A stretch of 64,000 nucleotides of DNA, taken from contig NOUX01000005.1 of assembly GCA_002245855.1 (NCBI GenBank), positions 248,001 to 312,000 of the forward strand, read 5' to 3'. The notes beneath the pieces are model-generated. The model was not told the DNA's origin and ran no database searches. It saw nothing but the letters and a program-made list of their open reading frames with translations. Source of the DNA: Sphingobacterium cellulitidis (GTDB taxonomy: Bacteria; Bacteroidota; Bacteroidia; Sphingobacteriales; Sphingobacteriaceae). The position numbers and the translations under genes are program-made. This document shows positions 9,109 through 19,092 of the stretch, in pieces (the first letter of the stretch is position 1; the number at the start of each line of letters is the position of its first letter).

Positions 9109-10332
9109 TTATAAACGTTCAATATATTGCCCAAGATCTTCGAAATTCTTATTGGCATCAAAATTTAATTTCCAAGATTCAAATGCCCCTCTCCTTAATT
9201 TAAAATATCGTTCTGTTCTATAATTGAATGTTATTATTTTTAAAACCTCATTTTCGTTGAACTCCTTTTTGATTAAGAAACCATTTGAATCGTTAACTAT
9301 TTCGGAAGTTCCTCCCACATTTGTTGCAATTGCAGGAATTCCATAAGAATATGCTTCCATTATAGAGACTGGAAGCCCTTCATATTCAGAAACATTAACA
9401 AACCAATCAAAATAATTATTCGTATATATTTCAGATATCTCTGTTTGCGTCTTTTGACCGACAAAGAGAAAGTTGACATTCTTATTCAAATCTAAATTCA
9501 TCTTAGCTTTATTAATAACATCAGACATTAAATTACCATCTCCAATATGCATCCAATTCACTTTAAAATCAGCATTTTTTAAAATCTGTATTATTTTATC
9601 GATTCGTTTCAGGCTAACTACATTACTGCAACTAATTATTTTGATGGCAGAGGGATTCTTATCGTATAATTTAGAAGACAAACTAGAATTTATACTACCT
9701 AAATAAGATAATCGAATTTTAGTAGTAGGTTGATTAAAATCAGAAATTAATCTACTCATAATATTTTTTGAAATTGGCAATAATAAATCAACCGAATCAA
9801 ATACATTTTTATGGACAGGGATATAGTTATTATTTCTTTCCAAATAAAAATCTCCGCCATGCATCCTAACAACTCTCTTGAAAATAAACAAATCCTCTGA
9901 TAAAAAGAATGGACAATTAGCCCAATAGGAATATAAGACTACATCTCTACTTGTTAAATTATATTTACGGACTATTTTGTTTGTTCTGACAACGCCTGCT
10001 GAAAACAATAAATTGCTATTAATCCATCTTTTTAATTTTGATATAGAAAAATAAATAGAGTTATTAAAAAAATCATCTAGGTAGCTCTTTCTTAGCTTTA
10101 AATTAAAAAAAATCGAAAAAACCCTATCTTTACCACTTCCTAAAAGCGGACTTTCAACTTCTACATTTTTCGGAACGTTTCGCAATTTAAAACTAGAATA
10201 AGGATTATAAATTGGTACTAAAATTACTTTTGAAAAGTGTTTTGAGAGAAAATATAACTCTGTTTCAAAATATGTCTCCTTTAATCCATAAGGAAAGGAT
10301 GCTGTATAACATATTAACGTTTTATCACTCAT
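9109..10332 (-). CDS. Glycosyltransferase family 4
   Basis: 407-aa GT-B glycosyltransferase. Clear GT4 signatures lie in the C-terminal half: IISCSNVVSLKRIDKIIQ, WMHIGDG, NFLFVGQK, and the donor-binding EX7E block VSEYEGLPVSIMEAYSYGIP followed by ATNVGGTSEIV. It probably adds one residue of the capsule repeat unit at the cytoplasmic face. It lies between the polymerase gene and another GT gene, with 24-37 bp gaps. Confidence 0.9.
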   Translation of the reverse strand: MSDKTLICYTASFPYGLKETYFETELYFLSKHFSKVILVPIYNPYSSFKLRNVPKNVEVESPLLGSGKDRVFSIFFNLKLRKSYLDDFFNNSIYFSISKLKRWINSNLLFSAGVVRTNKIVRKYNLTSRDVVLYSYWANCPFFLSEDLFIFKRVVRMHGGDFYLERNNNYIPVHKNVFDSVDLLLPISKNIMSRLISDFNQPTTKIRLSYLGSINSSLSSKLYDKNPSAIKIISCSNVVSLKRIDKIIQILKNADFKVNWMHIGDGNLMSDVINKAKMNLDLNKNVNFLFVGQKTQTEISEIYTNNYFDWFVNVSEYEGLPVSIMEAYSYGIPAIATNVGGTSEIVNDSNGFLIKKEFNENEVLKIITFNYRTERYFKLRRGAFESWKLNFDANKNFEDLGQYIERL

Positions 10333-10369
10333 AATTATTAATTATAGTTTCATTCCTCATTAAACGAAT

Positions 10370-11509
10370 TTAAGCCAAATCTATACGATATAACATCAGC
10401 AAAAAATACACCAAGGAAAATATTGAAAAATACATCAAATTCTTTCTTTTAGGGGATTTATTAAACAATATCGGGAAGCTAAGTATCAATGGCATTAAAA
10501 CCCAGCTATAGATTCCAAAGCGATCGGAAAATGAAATATTTAAACACAACATATAAAAACTACATAAAATAAGATATGAACGAATAAAGATTATTCCAAT
10601 TGAGTTCTCTTCAAAGATTTTCTTGTTAGCCAAGTAATATAAAATAATTAGACCCTGAAAAAATAAAATATATACATTCACTCCTGAAGGCAATTGACTT
10701 CCATCACCACTCAAATAAGCATCCGTTCTTTCATTCATCATAAATAAAGGACCTACAATTGGCAAATCAGTAATAGTAAATTTGAATATTGCTAATATGA
10801 GACAAACAATCAGTATTGCAATGTAGAAGAAAGTTTTCAGTTTAATAAGACGCGATATTATTAATGCTAATACAAGTATCCAAGATGCTGAATGGAAAAG
10901 TACTCCTATAGTAATACATATAATTATCATTGTTTTCTGTTTGGATTTTAAATCCCTGAACTTCACAAGTTCGAATTGCTTAACAAAATAACTAAAACCT
11001 AGGAGTACAAACATGACAGATATACCCGCTCTCAAAATGTTAATACCAAACGACAGAAAGAAAAAGAAACAAAGAAAGGAAAATAAAACTGTTATGTATA
11101 GGTGGTTAGTTATTTTTTTTACAAAAAAATAAAAAGAAAAATAAAAAATAACCGATAAAATAAAAATGTAAGTTGTAGCGTTAAAAACTTTTCCTAGAAA
11201 AAAAGAAAACAGTGCAAAGAGAGGGTCCCTTCCTAGTCGAGAGCGTTCTAGAGCAAAATCAATATTCCAAGTATCAAAACTTCGCAAATACTCGTAATCA
11301 GAAACATAATGTAAGGTATCAGTTCCTATTTCAAAATTTCTAAATCCCGTAAGAAAAATTAAAAGGAAGATGAATAAAAGAAAAAACAAGTTATCAATTT
11401 GCGATAAATATGAACCTTTAGAAAGAAAATTTAAAAAAAATCCTCCTTGAACTAAAAATACAAGTACATAAATTAGAATATACTGTTGTAGAAAATAATA
11501 GCTTAACAT
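10370..11509 (-). CDS. EpsG-type polysaccharide polymerase (Wzy-like)
   Basis: 379-aa membrane protein with about 10-11 hydrophobic segments. The N-terminal motif TGFRNFEIGTDTLHYVSDYE is the hallmark of the EpsG family (Arg plus GTD..Y), which polymerises repeat units outside the membrane. It is the only polymerase candidate in the operon and lies near the flippase. Its stop/start overlaps the preceding GT2 gene by one base. Confidence 0.88.
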   Translation of the reverse strand: MLSYYFLQQYILIYVLVFLVQGGFFLNFLSKGSYLSQIDNLFFLLFIFLLIFLTGFRNFEIGTDTLHYVSDYEYLRSFDTWNIDFALERSRLGRDPLFALFSFFLGKVFNATTYIFILSVIFYFSFYFFVKKITNHLYITVLFSFLCFFFFLSFGINILRAGISVMFVLLGFSYFVKQFELVKFRDLKSKQKTMIIICITIGVLFHSASWILVLALIISRLIKLKTFFYIAILIVCLILAIFKFTITDLPIVGPLFMMNERTDAYLSGDGSQLPSGVNVYILFFQGLIILYYLANKKIFEENSIGIIFIRSYLILCSFYMLCLNISFSDRFGIYSWVLMPLILSFPILFNKSPKRKNLMYFSIFSLVYFLLMLYRIDLA

Positions 11510-12321
11510 TAGCGATAAACGTTTATTAAAACCAAAATATATTTCTTAAGTAAAAAGAATAGATTCTTAAAATTTTTATTAACTATAGAGTCTTTAATTT
11601 TCTGGATAACAAATTTTTTAAAATATAACTTCTCTGATTTTGAAGACATCTCGTCAAAATTCAAAATACTTAGAAATGAACGTTGCATATTATAATTTGA
11701 AGAAACACTCCTATTTTCCGCGTCTAGACGATAAACGGCAGTAATATCATTAGCTTTCACTAATGGATAAACCTTAACTAATTTAGAAAACAATAATAAG
11801 TCTTCACCGACAGAAATACCTTCTGGAAAACAAGCTTCATTAAAACATTCGATATTTGCTATGAAAACACTTGTCCAAATCAAATGCTCAGTATAGCTGT
11901 CAAGGAAATAATTCTCAATTAATGAAAATCTGTCACGATTTTTATTAAAAGCCCGATTTCGCCCATCGGAATATTCAAAACTAGTTGCAAATAATTTATT
12001 AGATGGAAAAATTTGAATCATTTCATTCACAACTGACAAATGATTTGTATGCCATAAATCATCACCATCTAAAAAACATATCCATTCAAATTTTGCTTTT
12101 TTTATTCCATAATTTCTAGCTGATGAAACCCCTCCGTTTTCTTTACTATAAATATTTATTCTTTTATCATGAATTGATTGAGCTTCATTTAAACTTCTGT
12201 CTGTGGAACCATCATCTACCACTATTACTTCGAAATCCTCAAAATTTTGTTCAAGCACAGATAGAAGCGTATTACGAATACTCAACTCTTTGTTATATAG
12301 AGGAATTATTACCGAAAACAT
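11509..12321 (-). CDS. Glycosyltransferase family 2
   Basis: 270-aa GT-A glycosyltransferase. The start FSVIIPLYNKELSIRNTL, the VVDDGSTD donor-binding motif, the ENGGVSSARN loop and the metal-binding DGDDLW all fit GT2. The C-terminal part is short and basic. It would extend the lipid-linked repeat unit. It overlaps the polymerase gene by one base and follows the pyruvyl transferase gene by 2 bp. Confidence 0.93.
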   Translation of the reverse strand: MFSVIIPLYNKELSIRNTLLSVLEQNFEDFEVIVVDDGSTDRSLNEAQSIHDKRINIYSKENGGVSSARNYGIKKAKFEWICFLDGDDLWHTNHLSVVNEMIQIFPSNKLFATSFEYSDGRNRAFNKNRDRFSLIENYFLDSYTEHLIWTSVFIANIECFNEACFPEGISVGEDLLLFSKLVKVYPLVKANDITAVYRLDAENRSVSSNYNMQRSFLSILNFDEMSSKSEKLYFKKFVIQKIKDSIVNKNFKNLFFLLKKYILVLINVYR

Positions 12322-12323
12322 AC

Positions 12324-13457
12324 TTAGAATAATATAGAAGTGAAATTTTTCATTGAGCGCAACCGCATTAAATCTAAATGTTTTGGGAAAATATAATTTG
12401 ATTTATTATCCAAAATATTATTTATTTTTCCGAGGGCTAGAGCTAACTCAATTGAAAAATCATACATTCTAAATGAATCGTCATACCCAATGTCGGAAAG
12501 AAAATCGCTACATTTTTTATGATATTCAACCATCAAAAATGGGACGTCCGCAAAACAAGCAAAAATACCTGCATGTAATCTAATTGTGAGTACAAGATCA
12601 CAATTACTAATCAAGTGAAACACATTTTTCGGACTGGAATCATATGGAACAACTTCAAAGGTATTATTTTTAAATCCCACTTTGTTAATCAATTCAAAAG
12701 TTAAATTAACATCCCCCGTAGATGGATTTCCGTTAATAATAATAAATTTAAAATGACAATCATTACGGCAATTGTCCAAGTTAATTAACAATTCCCTCAT
12801 CAATCTATTTCTTCTCTTTTGATTTTCTAAATTTCCTCCAACAAAATAAGACTCATAATTACACACACTAATACAAATAATTTTCTTTGAACTCGATTTT
12901 AAGGCGAAATCAGTATTAGGAAATTCTCTATAGATTTCAGGCAATAAACCAGCTAAATCAAAAGCAAGCACAGGTTTATAATCTAAGTTCAATGAATCTA
13001 CATAATCAAAAGATGCAACATCCCTAAGGGCAAGAAAGTTTAAATTCTTTAAATATTTAACAATACTAATTTCATCTTCTTTCGTTTTAAATGGACCGAC
13101 AGAAACGCCTATTGCCCCAATTACGAATCTTTTATCTTTCAATTTTCTATTAAGTGCTAAAAATTTCGGACGTTGAGTTTCAATTCGCGAATTCAATGTG
13201 GACCCACCAGCGGAGACAAAAGCTTTGGTCCCTTTTATTAGCAGATTTTGCTGTATTTCATAACTATATGGCAAATTAAGCGGAAAAGCCTTTACAGGAG
13301 ATATCGTTGTGGGTTTATTATTTCCTTTAATTAAAAACCTTATATCATTCTTCTCCCAAAACTTCGTAGCGCCCCAATTCGCAATTTCAACAAAAGCATC
13401 ATCTCCTGTATTGAAATATCCGTAATATCCATTAAATAATAAATCTGATTTAAACAT
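12324..13457 (-). CDS. Polysaccharide pyruvyl transferase family protein
   Basis: 377-aa protein of the CsaB/WcaK/GumL-type family that attaches pyruvate ketals to sugars, using phosphoenolpyruvate. The N-terminal GYYGYFNTGDDAFVE matches the family's glycine-rich start, and the C-terminal TIRLHAGIFACFADVP matches the conserved RLH.. motif. A pyruvate ketal would add negative charge to the polymer. Some family members have other roles, so the function is a family-level call. Confidence 0.87.
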   Translation of the reverse strand: MFKSDLLFNGYYGYFNTGDDAFVEIANWGATKFWEKNDIRFLIKGNNKPTTISPVKAFPLNLPYSYEIQQNLLIKGTKAFVSAGGSTLNSRIETQRPKFLALNRKLKDKRFVIGAIGVSVGPFKTKEDEISIVKYLKNLNFLALRDVASFDYVDSLNLDYKPVLAFDLAGLLPEIYREFPNTDFALKSSSKKIICISVCNYESYFVGGNLENQKRRNRLMRELLINLDNCRNDCHFKFIIINGNPSTGDVNLTFELINKVGFKNNTFEVVPYDSSPKNVFHLISNCDLVLTIRLHAGIFACFADVPFLMVEYHKKCSDFLSDIGYDDSFRMYDFSIELALALGKINNILDNKSNYIFPKHLDLMRLRSMKNFTSILF

Positions 13458-14875
13458 TATTTCAAAATTTTTCTGATTTGAATTAAAAGTGTTTTGTTAA
13501 ATAAATATGTAACTATTACATACTGTAAAAAATAAAAAAAGGGGATAAATAATATTATCTGATAATTCTCTGATAAAAAGGTCTGAAGGTAAAGACAAGG
13601 AATAATCGGCAATAACGACAAAAGAAGAGTGTATCCAGTATCTTTAAATTGACTTAGCATTTTATATCCTATTAGTTTCCCACTATAATAACCGTTAAAA
13701 TATGCAAAAAATATATTTGTTAAACATAGACCCCATACTAGTCCATCTATTCCTTTTGAAATGGAAAAAATTAAAACGCTTACACCAATTATTTTTTTTA
13801 TAATCTCAAGTTTTAAAAATAAATCACTCCTCCCCTTAATCTTTAAAATATTTAAATTATAAGTCCCAATTGGCCGAAAAACAGAAGCAACACAAAGTAT
13901 CTGAAAAAAATGAACAGCAGGCATCCATTTTTCTCCCAATAATAAATAGAACAAGGGTTTCGCAATCAACACAAGCACAATCATAATTACAGAACTAAAT
14001 GAAAGAACTAATTGTTGTAAGGATATAAATACTTCCTTTAGTTTTTTATCATTTCCAATTTTACTAAATAGAGGATATGTTACTTTGTCAAGAACAAGCG
14101 ATATTTGATTAATTGGGAATAACCTTAAATTATCCGCCTGAGAAAAAAATCCAACCGCTGTTGGATTAAAATATTTCCCTATTATGATTTTATATAGATT
14201 TTGATATAGTGTATCAATCAAACCAGACAATGTTAATTTATATCCAAAATTAAAATGTTTTTTAAATAATTGTTTATCAAATACTAATTTAGGCTTCCAG
14301 TCTGAAAACACCCACGTAAATACTGCAAAAGCAAAAGCTTGGGTTAAATTCAAATAAACTAAACTCCAAACTCCATAACCATGATAAGCACATAGAATCC
14401 CAATTACAGCAGATATTAAAACAGATGGAAGTTGATAAAAGAATTGGCTTTTAAAGTTCAATTCTCTAGTCAACTTAGCTAATTGCACGGCATTAAAAGA
14501 TCCAATAACGAAGGACAGAGAAAAGGCACGTAACAAGTTAGTTAAGATTGGCTGTTGATAAAAGATAGAAATATATGGAGCAATAATAAAAATAACAATG
14601 TAAATAATAATACTAATTCCAACATTAGACAAAAATACAGTTGAAAAATCTTCATCTCCCACATCTTTTTCACGAATTAATGAACTTGTCATTCCACTGT
14701 CCATTAAACTTTGACCAATTGCAATAAATACCAATATCATTGCAATAATACCGAAGTCAGAGGGGGCTAACAATCTTGCCAAAATTAGCTGAACGATAAA
14801 ATTAACCCCTTGGACGCTTATTTGCTTAATAAACGTCCATCCTACACTCTGTTTAGCTTGCTTAACAAAGGACAT
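13457..14875 (-). CDS. Wzx-type lipid-linked repeat-unit flippase
   Basis: 472-aa polytopic protein of the MOP superfamily (WzxC/RfbX-type). The N-terminus (SVGWTFIKQISVQGVNFIVQ) and ARLLAPSDFGIIAM are typical, with about 12-14 hydrophobic segments. It would move the undecaprenyl-linked repeat unit across the inner membrane to the EpsG-type polymerase. Its stop overlaps the start of the next gene by one base. Confidence 0.92.
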   Translation of the reverse strand: MSFVKQAKQSVGWTFIKQISVQGVNFIVQLILARLLAPSDFGIIAMILVFIAIGQSLMDSGMTSSLIREKDVGDEDFSTVFLSNVGISIIIYIVIFIIAPYISIFYQQPILTNLLRAFSLSFVIGSFNAVQLAKLTRELNFKSQFFYQLPSVLISAVIGILCAYHGYGVWSLVYLNLTQAFAFAVFTWVFSDWKPKLVFDKQLFKKHFNFGYKLTLSGLIDTLYQNLYKIIIGKYFNPTAVGFFSQADNLRLFPINQISLVLDKVTYPLFSKIGNDKKLKEVFISLQQLVLSFSSVIMIVLVLIAKPLFYLLLGEKWMPAVHFFQILCVASVFRPIGTYNLNILKIKGRSDLFLKLEIIKKIIGVSVLIFSISKGIDGLVWGLCLTNIFFAYFNGYYSGKLIGYKMLSQFKDTGYTLLLSLLPIIPCLYLQTFLSENYQIILFIPFFYFLQYVIVTYLFNKTLLIQIRKILK

Positions 14876-14905
14876 CTGAATAAATATTAAACTTTTATTA
14901 GAACA

Positions 14906-16114
14906 TTAATTCAGTACTCCACAAAAATCTAAAACAATTTTCTCCTTGTTTAAGGTTAACCCTTTGAATTCATTATGAGCTACTAAAAATGCAATAACAT
15001 CTGCTTTTGCTACTGCTTCTTGATAATCAGTTAACTTAAAGATTTTATGCTCATGAATATTTGGCTCTACAATAAAATACTCTTCTTCATTCGCATCTTG
15101 CAATACTCTTTGAACAATATATTTTGCTGGTGACTCTCTTAAATCATCAATATTTGGCTTAAAAGCCATTCCCATTAATGCAATTTTTGGTTCTTTATTG
15201 TTCTTTAGTTGAAACTCTTTTCTAGCTTCTTTAATTTTTTCAGCAACCCAAAAAGCTTTATGATTATTAATTTCTCTTGCTTTTCCAATAATTCTAGATT
15301 CTAATGGAAATTCGGAAACAATAAAGTAAGGATCTACTGCAATACAATGACCACCTACTCCACATCCAGGTTGTAAAATATTAACCCTAGGATGCTTATT
15401 AGCTAAGCTAATTAATTCCCAGACATTGATTCCTGCTTTATCACAAATTAAGGAAAGCTCATTCGCAAATGCAATCTGTACATCTCTGGATGAGTTTTCA
15501 GTTAACTTACACATTTCTGCAGTCCTTGCATTTGTTGGGTGTAATTCTCCTTTTACAAACTGACTATAAAACTCAATAGCCTTTTGAGTAGACTCCTCAT
15601 TTACTCCACCAATAACACGATCATTATGAACTAACTCATACATTACATTCCCTGGAAGAACGCGTTCCGGACAATAAGCTAAAAAAATTTTCCCTTCCAA
15701 TTCAGGTCTTTTAGAAAAAATCAAGGACATCATTTTTTCAGTTGTTCCAACAGGTGAAGTTGATTCTATTATATATAAATCTCCTTCTTTCAACAAAGGC
15801 AATACCGCTTCTGTCGCTGCCTGAACATAGGAAATATCTGGCTCATGATCTCCTTTAAAAGGAGTCGGAACAACTATCAGATATGTATCAGCTGGTACTG
15901 GTGTAGTTCCTGCTTTTAATAATCCATCTTGCACTGCCTTAGCAACAGCTTTATCTAATTCTGGTTCTACAATATGTATCTTACCAGCATTAATGGTATC
16001 TACAACATGTTGTGAGATATCAACACCATGTACTGGAATTCCACTATTTGCAATTAATGCGGATGTAGGTAGTCCAATATATCCTAAACCTACTGTTACA
16101 ACTTTTGCTTGCAT
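14906..16114 (-). CDS. wecC: UDP-N-acetyl-D-mannosamine dehydrogenase
   Basis: 402-aa enzyme oxidising UDP-ManNAc to UDP-ManNAcA with two NAD+. It shows the N-terminal Rossmann motif VGLGYIGLPTSALIA, the IESTSPVGTTEK and YCPERVLPG blocks, and the catalytic Cys in GCGVGGHCIAVDPYF (near residue 265). The length matches WecC (420 aa in E. coli). It follows the epimerase gene that makes its substrate by 9 bp. Confidence 0.95.
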   Translation of the reverse strand: MQAKVVTVGLGYIGLPTSALIANSGIPVHGVDISQHVVDTINAGKIHIVEPELDKAVAKAVQDGLLKAGTTPVPADTYLIVVPTPFKGDHEPDISYVQAATEAVLPLLKEGDLYIIESTSPVGTTEKMMSLIFSKRPELEGKIFLAYCPERVLPGNVMYELVHNDRVIGGVNEESTQKAIEFYSQFVKGELHPTNARTAEMCKLTENSSRDVQIAFANELSLICDKAGINVWELISLANKHPRVNILQPGCGVGGHCIAVDPYFIVSEFPLESRIIGKAREINNHKAFWVAEKIKEARKEFQLKNNKEPKIALMGMAFKPNIDDLRESPAKYIVQRVLQDANEEEYFIVEPNIHEHKIFKLTDYQEAVAKADVIAFLVAHNEFKGLTLNKEKIVLDFCGVLN

Positions 16115-16123
16115 TTCCTTTAC

Positions 16124-17242
16124 TTATTTTAAGTTTCTAATAAAATTAACAATTCTTTCACAAGCCTTACCATCACCATATGGATTATGTAAAGCAGACA
16201 TTGCTTGATATCTAGTTGTGTCAGACAACAAAATTTGCGCTTCATTTACAATTTTTTGTTTATCTGTCCCTACTAAAATAACAGTACCTGCATCTACAGC
16301 CTCGGGTCTTTCAGTAGTGTCTCGCATAACTAAAACGGGTTTTCCTAAACTTGGCGCCTCCTCTTGTACACCTCCGGAGTCTGTGATAATCAAATATGCC
16401 TGATTCATTAACCAAACAAAAGCTGGATAGGCTAAAGGATCAATTAATTGAATATTATCCACACCCGAAAGGATTTCATATACTGGTTTTTTTACATTAG
16501 GATTTAGGTGGACCGGGTAGATAATCTGAACATCAGGATTTGAAATTGCAATTTCTTTCAAAGCTTCACAAATATTGATAAAACCTTGTCCATGGTTCTC
16601 TCTACGATGACCGGTGACCAAAATTAACTTCTTGTTAGATTCAACAATCCCTTTTAATTTTTCAATTTCTTGATTATCCAAATCTTTTACACGTTCCGAG
16701 CTATCGAAAAGAGCATCAATTACGGTATTACCTGTAACCAAAATATCCCTCTCCTTTATATTTTCTCTAAGTAGGTTTTCCTTGGAAGCTTCTGTGGGTG
16801 CAAAATGAAAGTCACATATTCTTCCAGCAACTTGTCTATTAATTTCCTCCGGAAATGGAGAACGTTTATTATGAGTTCTTAATCCCGCCTCAACATGACA
16901 AACTTGCGCTCCTGAATAAAAAGCTGCAATACTACTTGCCATTGTAGTGGTTGTATCTCCATGTACATAAACATAATTCGGTTTAAAATCCTCTAAGACC
17001 GGCTTTAATTCAGTAATAATATCTGCAGTCAGGGTATATAAGTTTTGATTTGGCTTCATTAAATTCAAATCATAATCTGGTTTGATTGCAAAAAATTCTA
17101 ATACTTGATCCAACATTTCACGATGTTGAGCAGTCACACAAACTTTAGTCTCAAAATCAGACTGATTTTGAAAGGCCTTAACCAATGGAGCCATCTTTAT
17201 GGCTTCTGGACGTGTTCCAAACACAATAAGATTTCTTTTCAT
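16124..17242 (-). CDS. wecB: UDP-N-acetylglucosamine 2-epimerase (non-hydrolysing)
   Basis: 372-aa enzyme interconverting UDP-GlcNAc and UDP-ManNAc. Family blocks are present: [14 protein letters not shown], the [10 protein letters not shown] loop, [27 protein letters not shown] and [11 protein letters not shown]. The length is standard. Paired with wecC just downstream, it supplies UDP-ManNAcA to the capsule. Confidence 0.96.
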   Translation of the reverse strand: MKRNLIVFGTRPEAIKMAPLVKAFQNQSDFETKVCVTAQHREMLDQVLEFFAIKPDYDLNLMKPNQNLYTLTADIITELKPVLEDFKPNYVYVHGDTTTTMASSIAAFYSGAQVCHVEAGLRTHNKRSPFPEEINRQVAGRICDFHFAPTEASKENLLRENIKERDILVTGNTVIDALFDSSERVKDLDNQEIEKLKGIVESNKKLILVTGHRRENHGQGFINICEALKEIAISNPDVQIIYPVHLNPNVKKPVYEILSGVDNIQLIDPLAYPAFVWLMNQAYLIITDSGGVQEEAPSLGKPVLVMRDTTERPEAVDAGTVILVGTDKQKIVNEAQILLSDTTRYQAMSALHNPYGDGKACERIVNFIRNLK

Positions 17243-17260
17243 ATTTTTTTTATACCGTAA

Positions 17261-18577
17261 TTACAATCTAGCATCAACTAAATCTCGATCTAAACAAGAT
17301 TTACTGTCAAATATTAAGCCTTTATCCGCTTTGAGCAAATTCAAATTTAATTTGAGAAATTCATTATGAGCAACTGCTAAAATAATTGCCGCATATTCCC
17401 CTCCCTTCAACTCCTCAATACAACTTATGTTATAATCGCGTTCAACTTCTTCAATATCGACCCAAGGATCATAAACGTCTACAATAACGCCATAAGAACT
17501 TAACTCCTTGTAAATATCAACTACCCTGGTGTTTCGAATATCAGGACAGTTCTCTTTAAAGGTAATACCTAGAATTAATGCCCTTGAATTTTTAACAGCG
17601 ATGTCTTTTTGAATCATCATCTTCACAACCTTACTTGCAATAAATGATCCCATATTATCATTCACTCGCCTACCACTTAAAATAACTTGTGGATGATATC
17701 CAACAGACTGTGCCTTATAAGTCAAATAATAAGGATCAACACCTATACAATGTCCTCCTACAAGACCAGGTTTGTATTTTAAAAAATTCCATTTGGTACC
17801 AGCAGCTTCAATTACATCATTGGTATCGATCCCTAATCGATCAAAAATTAAAGCCAATTCATTTACAAAGGATATATTCACATCCCTTTGGGCATTTTCA
17901 ATCGCCTTAGAGGCCTCTGCAACCTTAATTGAAGGAGCTTTATGTGTACCTGCCTTGATGATAGACCTATATAGGTCATCAACCCGATTGGAAATTTCAG
18001 GGGTTGAACCTGAAGTTACCTTCTTAATCTGAGGTAATGTCCTTATTTTATCTCCGGGATTAATTCGTTCAGGGGAATATCCAACAAAAAAATCTTGATT
18101 ATATTTTAATTGAGAAAATTGTTCTAAAATAGGCACACAATCTTCTTCTGTACATCCAGGATATACCGTTGATTCATAAATAACCAAATCCCCTGATTTT
18201 AGAATTGAACCTATCATTTCAGAAGCTTTCTTAAGAAAACTAAGATCAGGAAATTTAGAAGAATCAATAGGTGTAGGAACTGTAATTATATATGTATTAC
18301 ATACTCTAATATCTTCCAATTGTGAGGAAAACTTTAAGCCACTATTTTTGGAAAGTTCAGCCCCCATAACTTCAACTAAATCCTGTTCATTTACCTCTTG
18401 GGTTCGATCTTTAGCTTTTTTTAATTCTTCTATTCGTATTGGATTGATATCAAAACCAATAACTTTATATTTTTTAGCAAATTCTACAGCAAGAGGCAAG
18501 CCGACATAACCTAATCCTATTATGGCTATCATCACTTGATCCAATGAATTTTCATTGTTTTCCACCTTCTTACTCAC
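17261..18577 (-). CDS. UDP-N-acetylhexosamine 6-dehydrogenase (TviB/WbpO type)
   Basis: 438-aa nucleotide-sugar dehydrogenase. It shows [16 protein letters not shown] (NAD binding), [22 protein letters not shown] and the catalytic Cys in [15 protein letters not shown]. These features match the TviB/WbpO/WbpA group, giving UDP-GlcNAcA or UDP-GalNAcA, and differ from the WecC and Ugd enzymes beside it. The start used is a GTG codon. An internal ATG at 18532, right before the Rossmann motif, is a reasonable alternative that would shorten the protein by 15 residues. Confidence 0.9.
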   Translation of the reverse strand: MSKKVENNENSLDQVMIAIIGLGYVGLPLAVEFAKKYKVIGFDINPIRIEELKKAKDRTQEVNEQDLVEVMGAELSKNSGLKFSSQLEDIRVCNTYIITVPTPIDSSKFPDLSFLKKASEMIGSILKSGDLVIYESTVYPGCTEEDCVPILEQFSQLKYNQDFFVGYSPERINPGDKIRTLPQIKKVTSGSTPEISNRVDDLYRSIIKAGTHKAPSIKVAEASKAIENAQRDVNISFVNELALIFDRLGIDTNDVIEAAGTKWNFLKYKPGLVGGHCIGVDPYYLTYKAQSVGYHPQVILSGRRVNDNMGSFIASKVVKMMIQKDIAVKNSRALILGITFKENCPDIRNTRVVDIYKELSSYGVIVDVYDPWVDIEEVERDYNISCIEELKGGEYAAIILAVAHNEFLKLNLNLLKADKGLIFDSKSCLDRDLVDARL

Positions 18578-18586
18578 TTTTTTCTA

Positions 18587-19072
18587 TTACTTACTATTCT
18601 TTTGATTCTCTTTATCTGCCACAATCTTTCTCAAGCCAGAGCTTGAAAAGCGATGATCTCTACTATTAAAATATAGCTCAATCCCTTTCTCTTCACAATA
18701 TTTTCTACCAGTAAAATCCCTATCCTTATACTCATCGCCTACAATTCTTACATCAAGCTTAAAGGATCTTAAAATATCTTCCAGGTCTTGTTCTGTTGAA
18801 TAAGGGACGATCTCATCTACAGAAACACAACCCCTCAACTGTATATATCTTTCAACCACCGTTTGAGTTGGCGCATTTTTTTCAGGACGGTCCAAAGTAG
18901 GATCCATCTGAAGTCCACAGATTAAATAGTCACATTGACGCTTAGCTTCCGCCAACATCATGATATGTCCGGCATGTAGTAGGTCAAAGGTTGAAAATGT
19001 TATACCAACGCGAGGGCCAGGATTATAATCCTGACGTTTAAATTCTTTTACCTCTTTATTTTTCTCTTTCAT
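18587..19072 (-). CDS. Nucleotidyltransferase of the glycerol-3-P cytidylyltransferase type
   Basis: 161-aa cytidylyltransferase-like protein. The nucleotide-binding GITFSTFDLLHAGHIMML includes the HxGH signature, and the second signature is FSSSGLR in place of the usual ISSTxIR. This is the TagD/RfaE-C-type fold that activates a small phosphate ester as a CDP (or ADP) derivative. It sits between two nucleotide-sugar dehydrogenase genes with 9-20 bp gaps. No transferase for a CDP-linked group was recognised nearby, so its product is unknown. Confidence 0.85.
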   Translation of the reverse strand: MKEKNKEVKEFKRQDYNPGPRVGITFSTFDLLHAGHIMMLAEAKRQCDYLICGLQMDPTLDRPEKNAPTQTVVERYIQLRGCVSVDEIVPYSTEQDLEDILRSFKLDVRIVGDEYKDRDFTGRKYCEEKGIELYFNSRDHRFSSSGLRKIVADKENQKNSK

Positions 19073-19092
19073 ATATGGTTAATAGTTAAATC

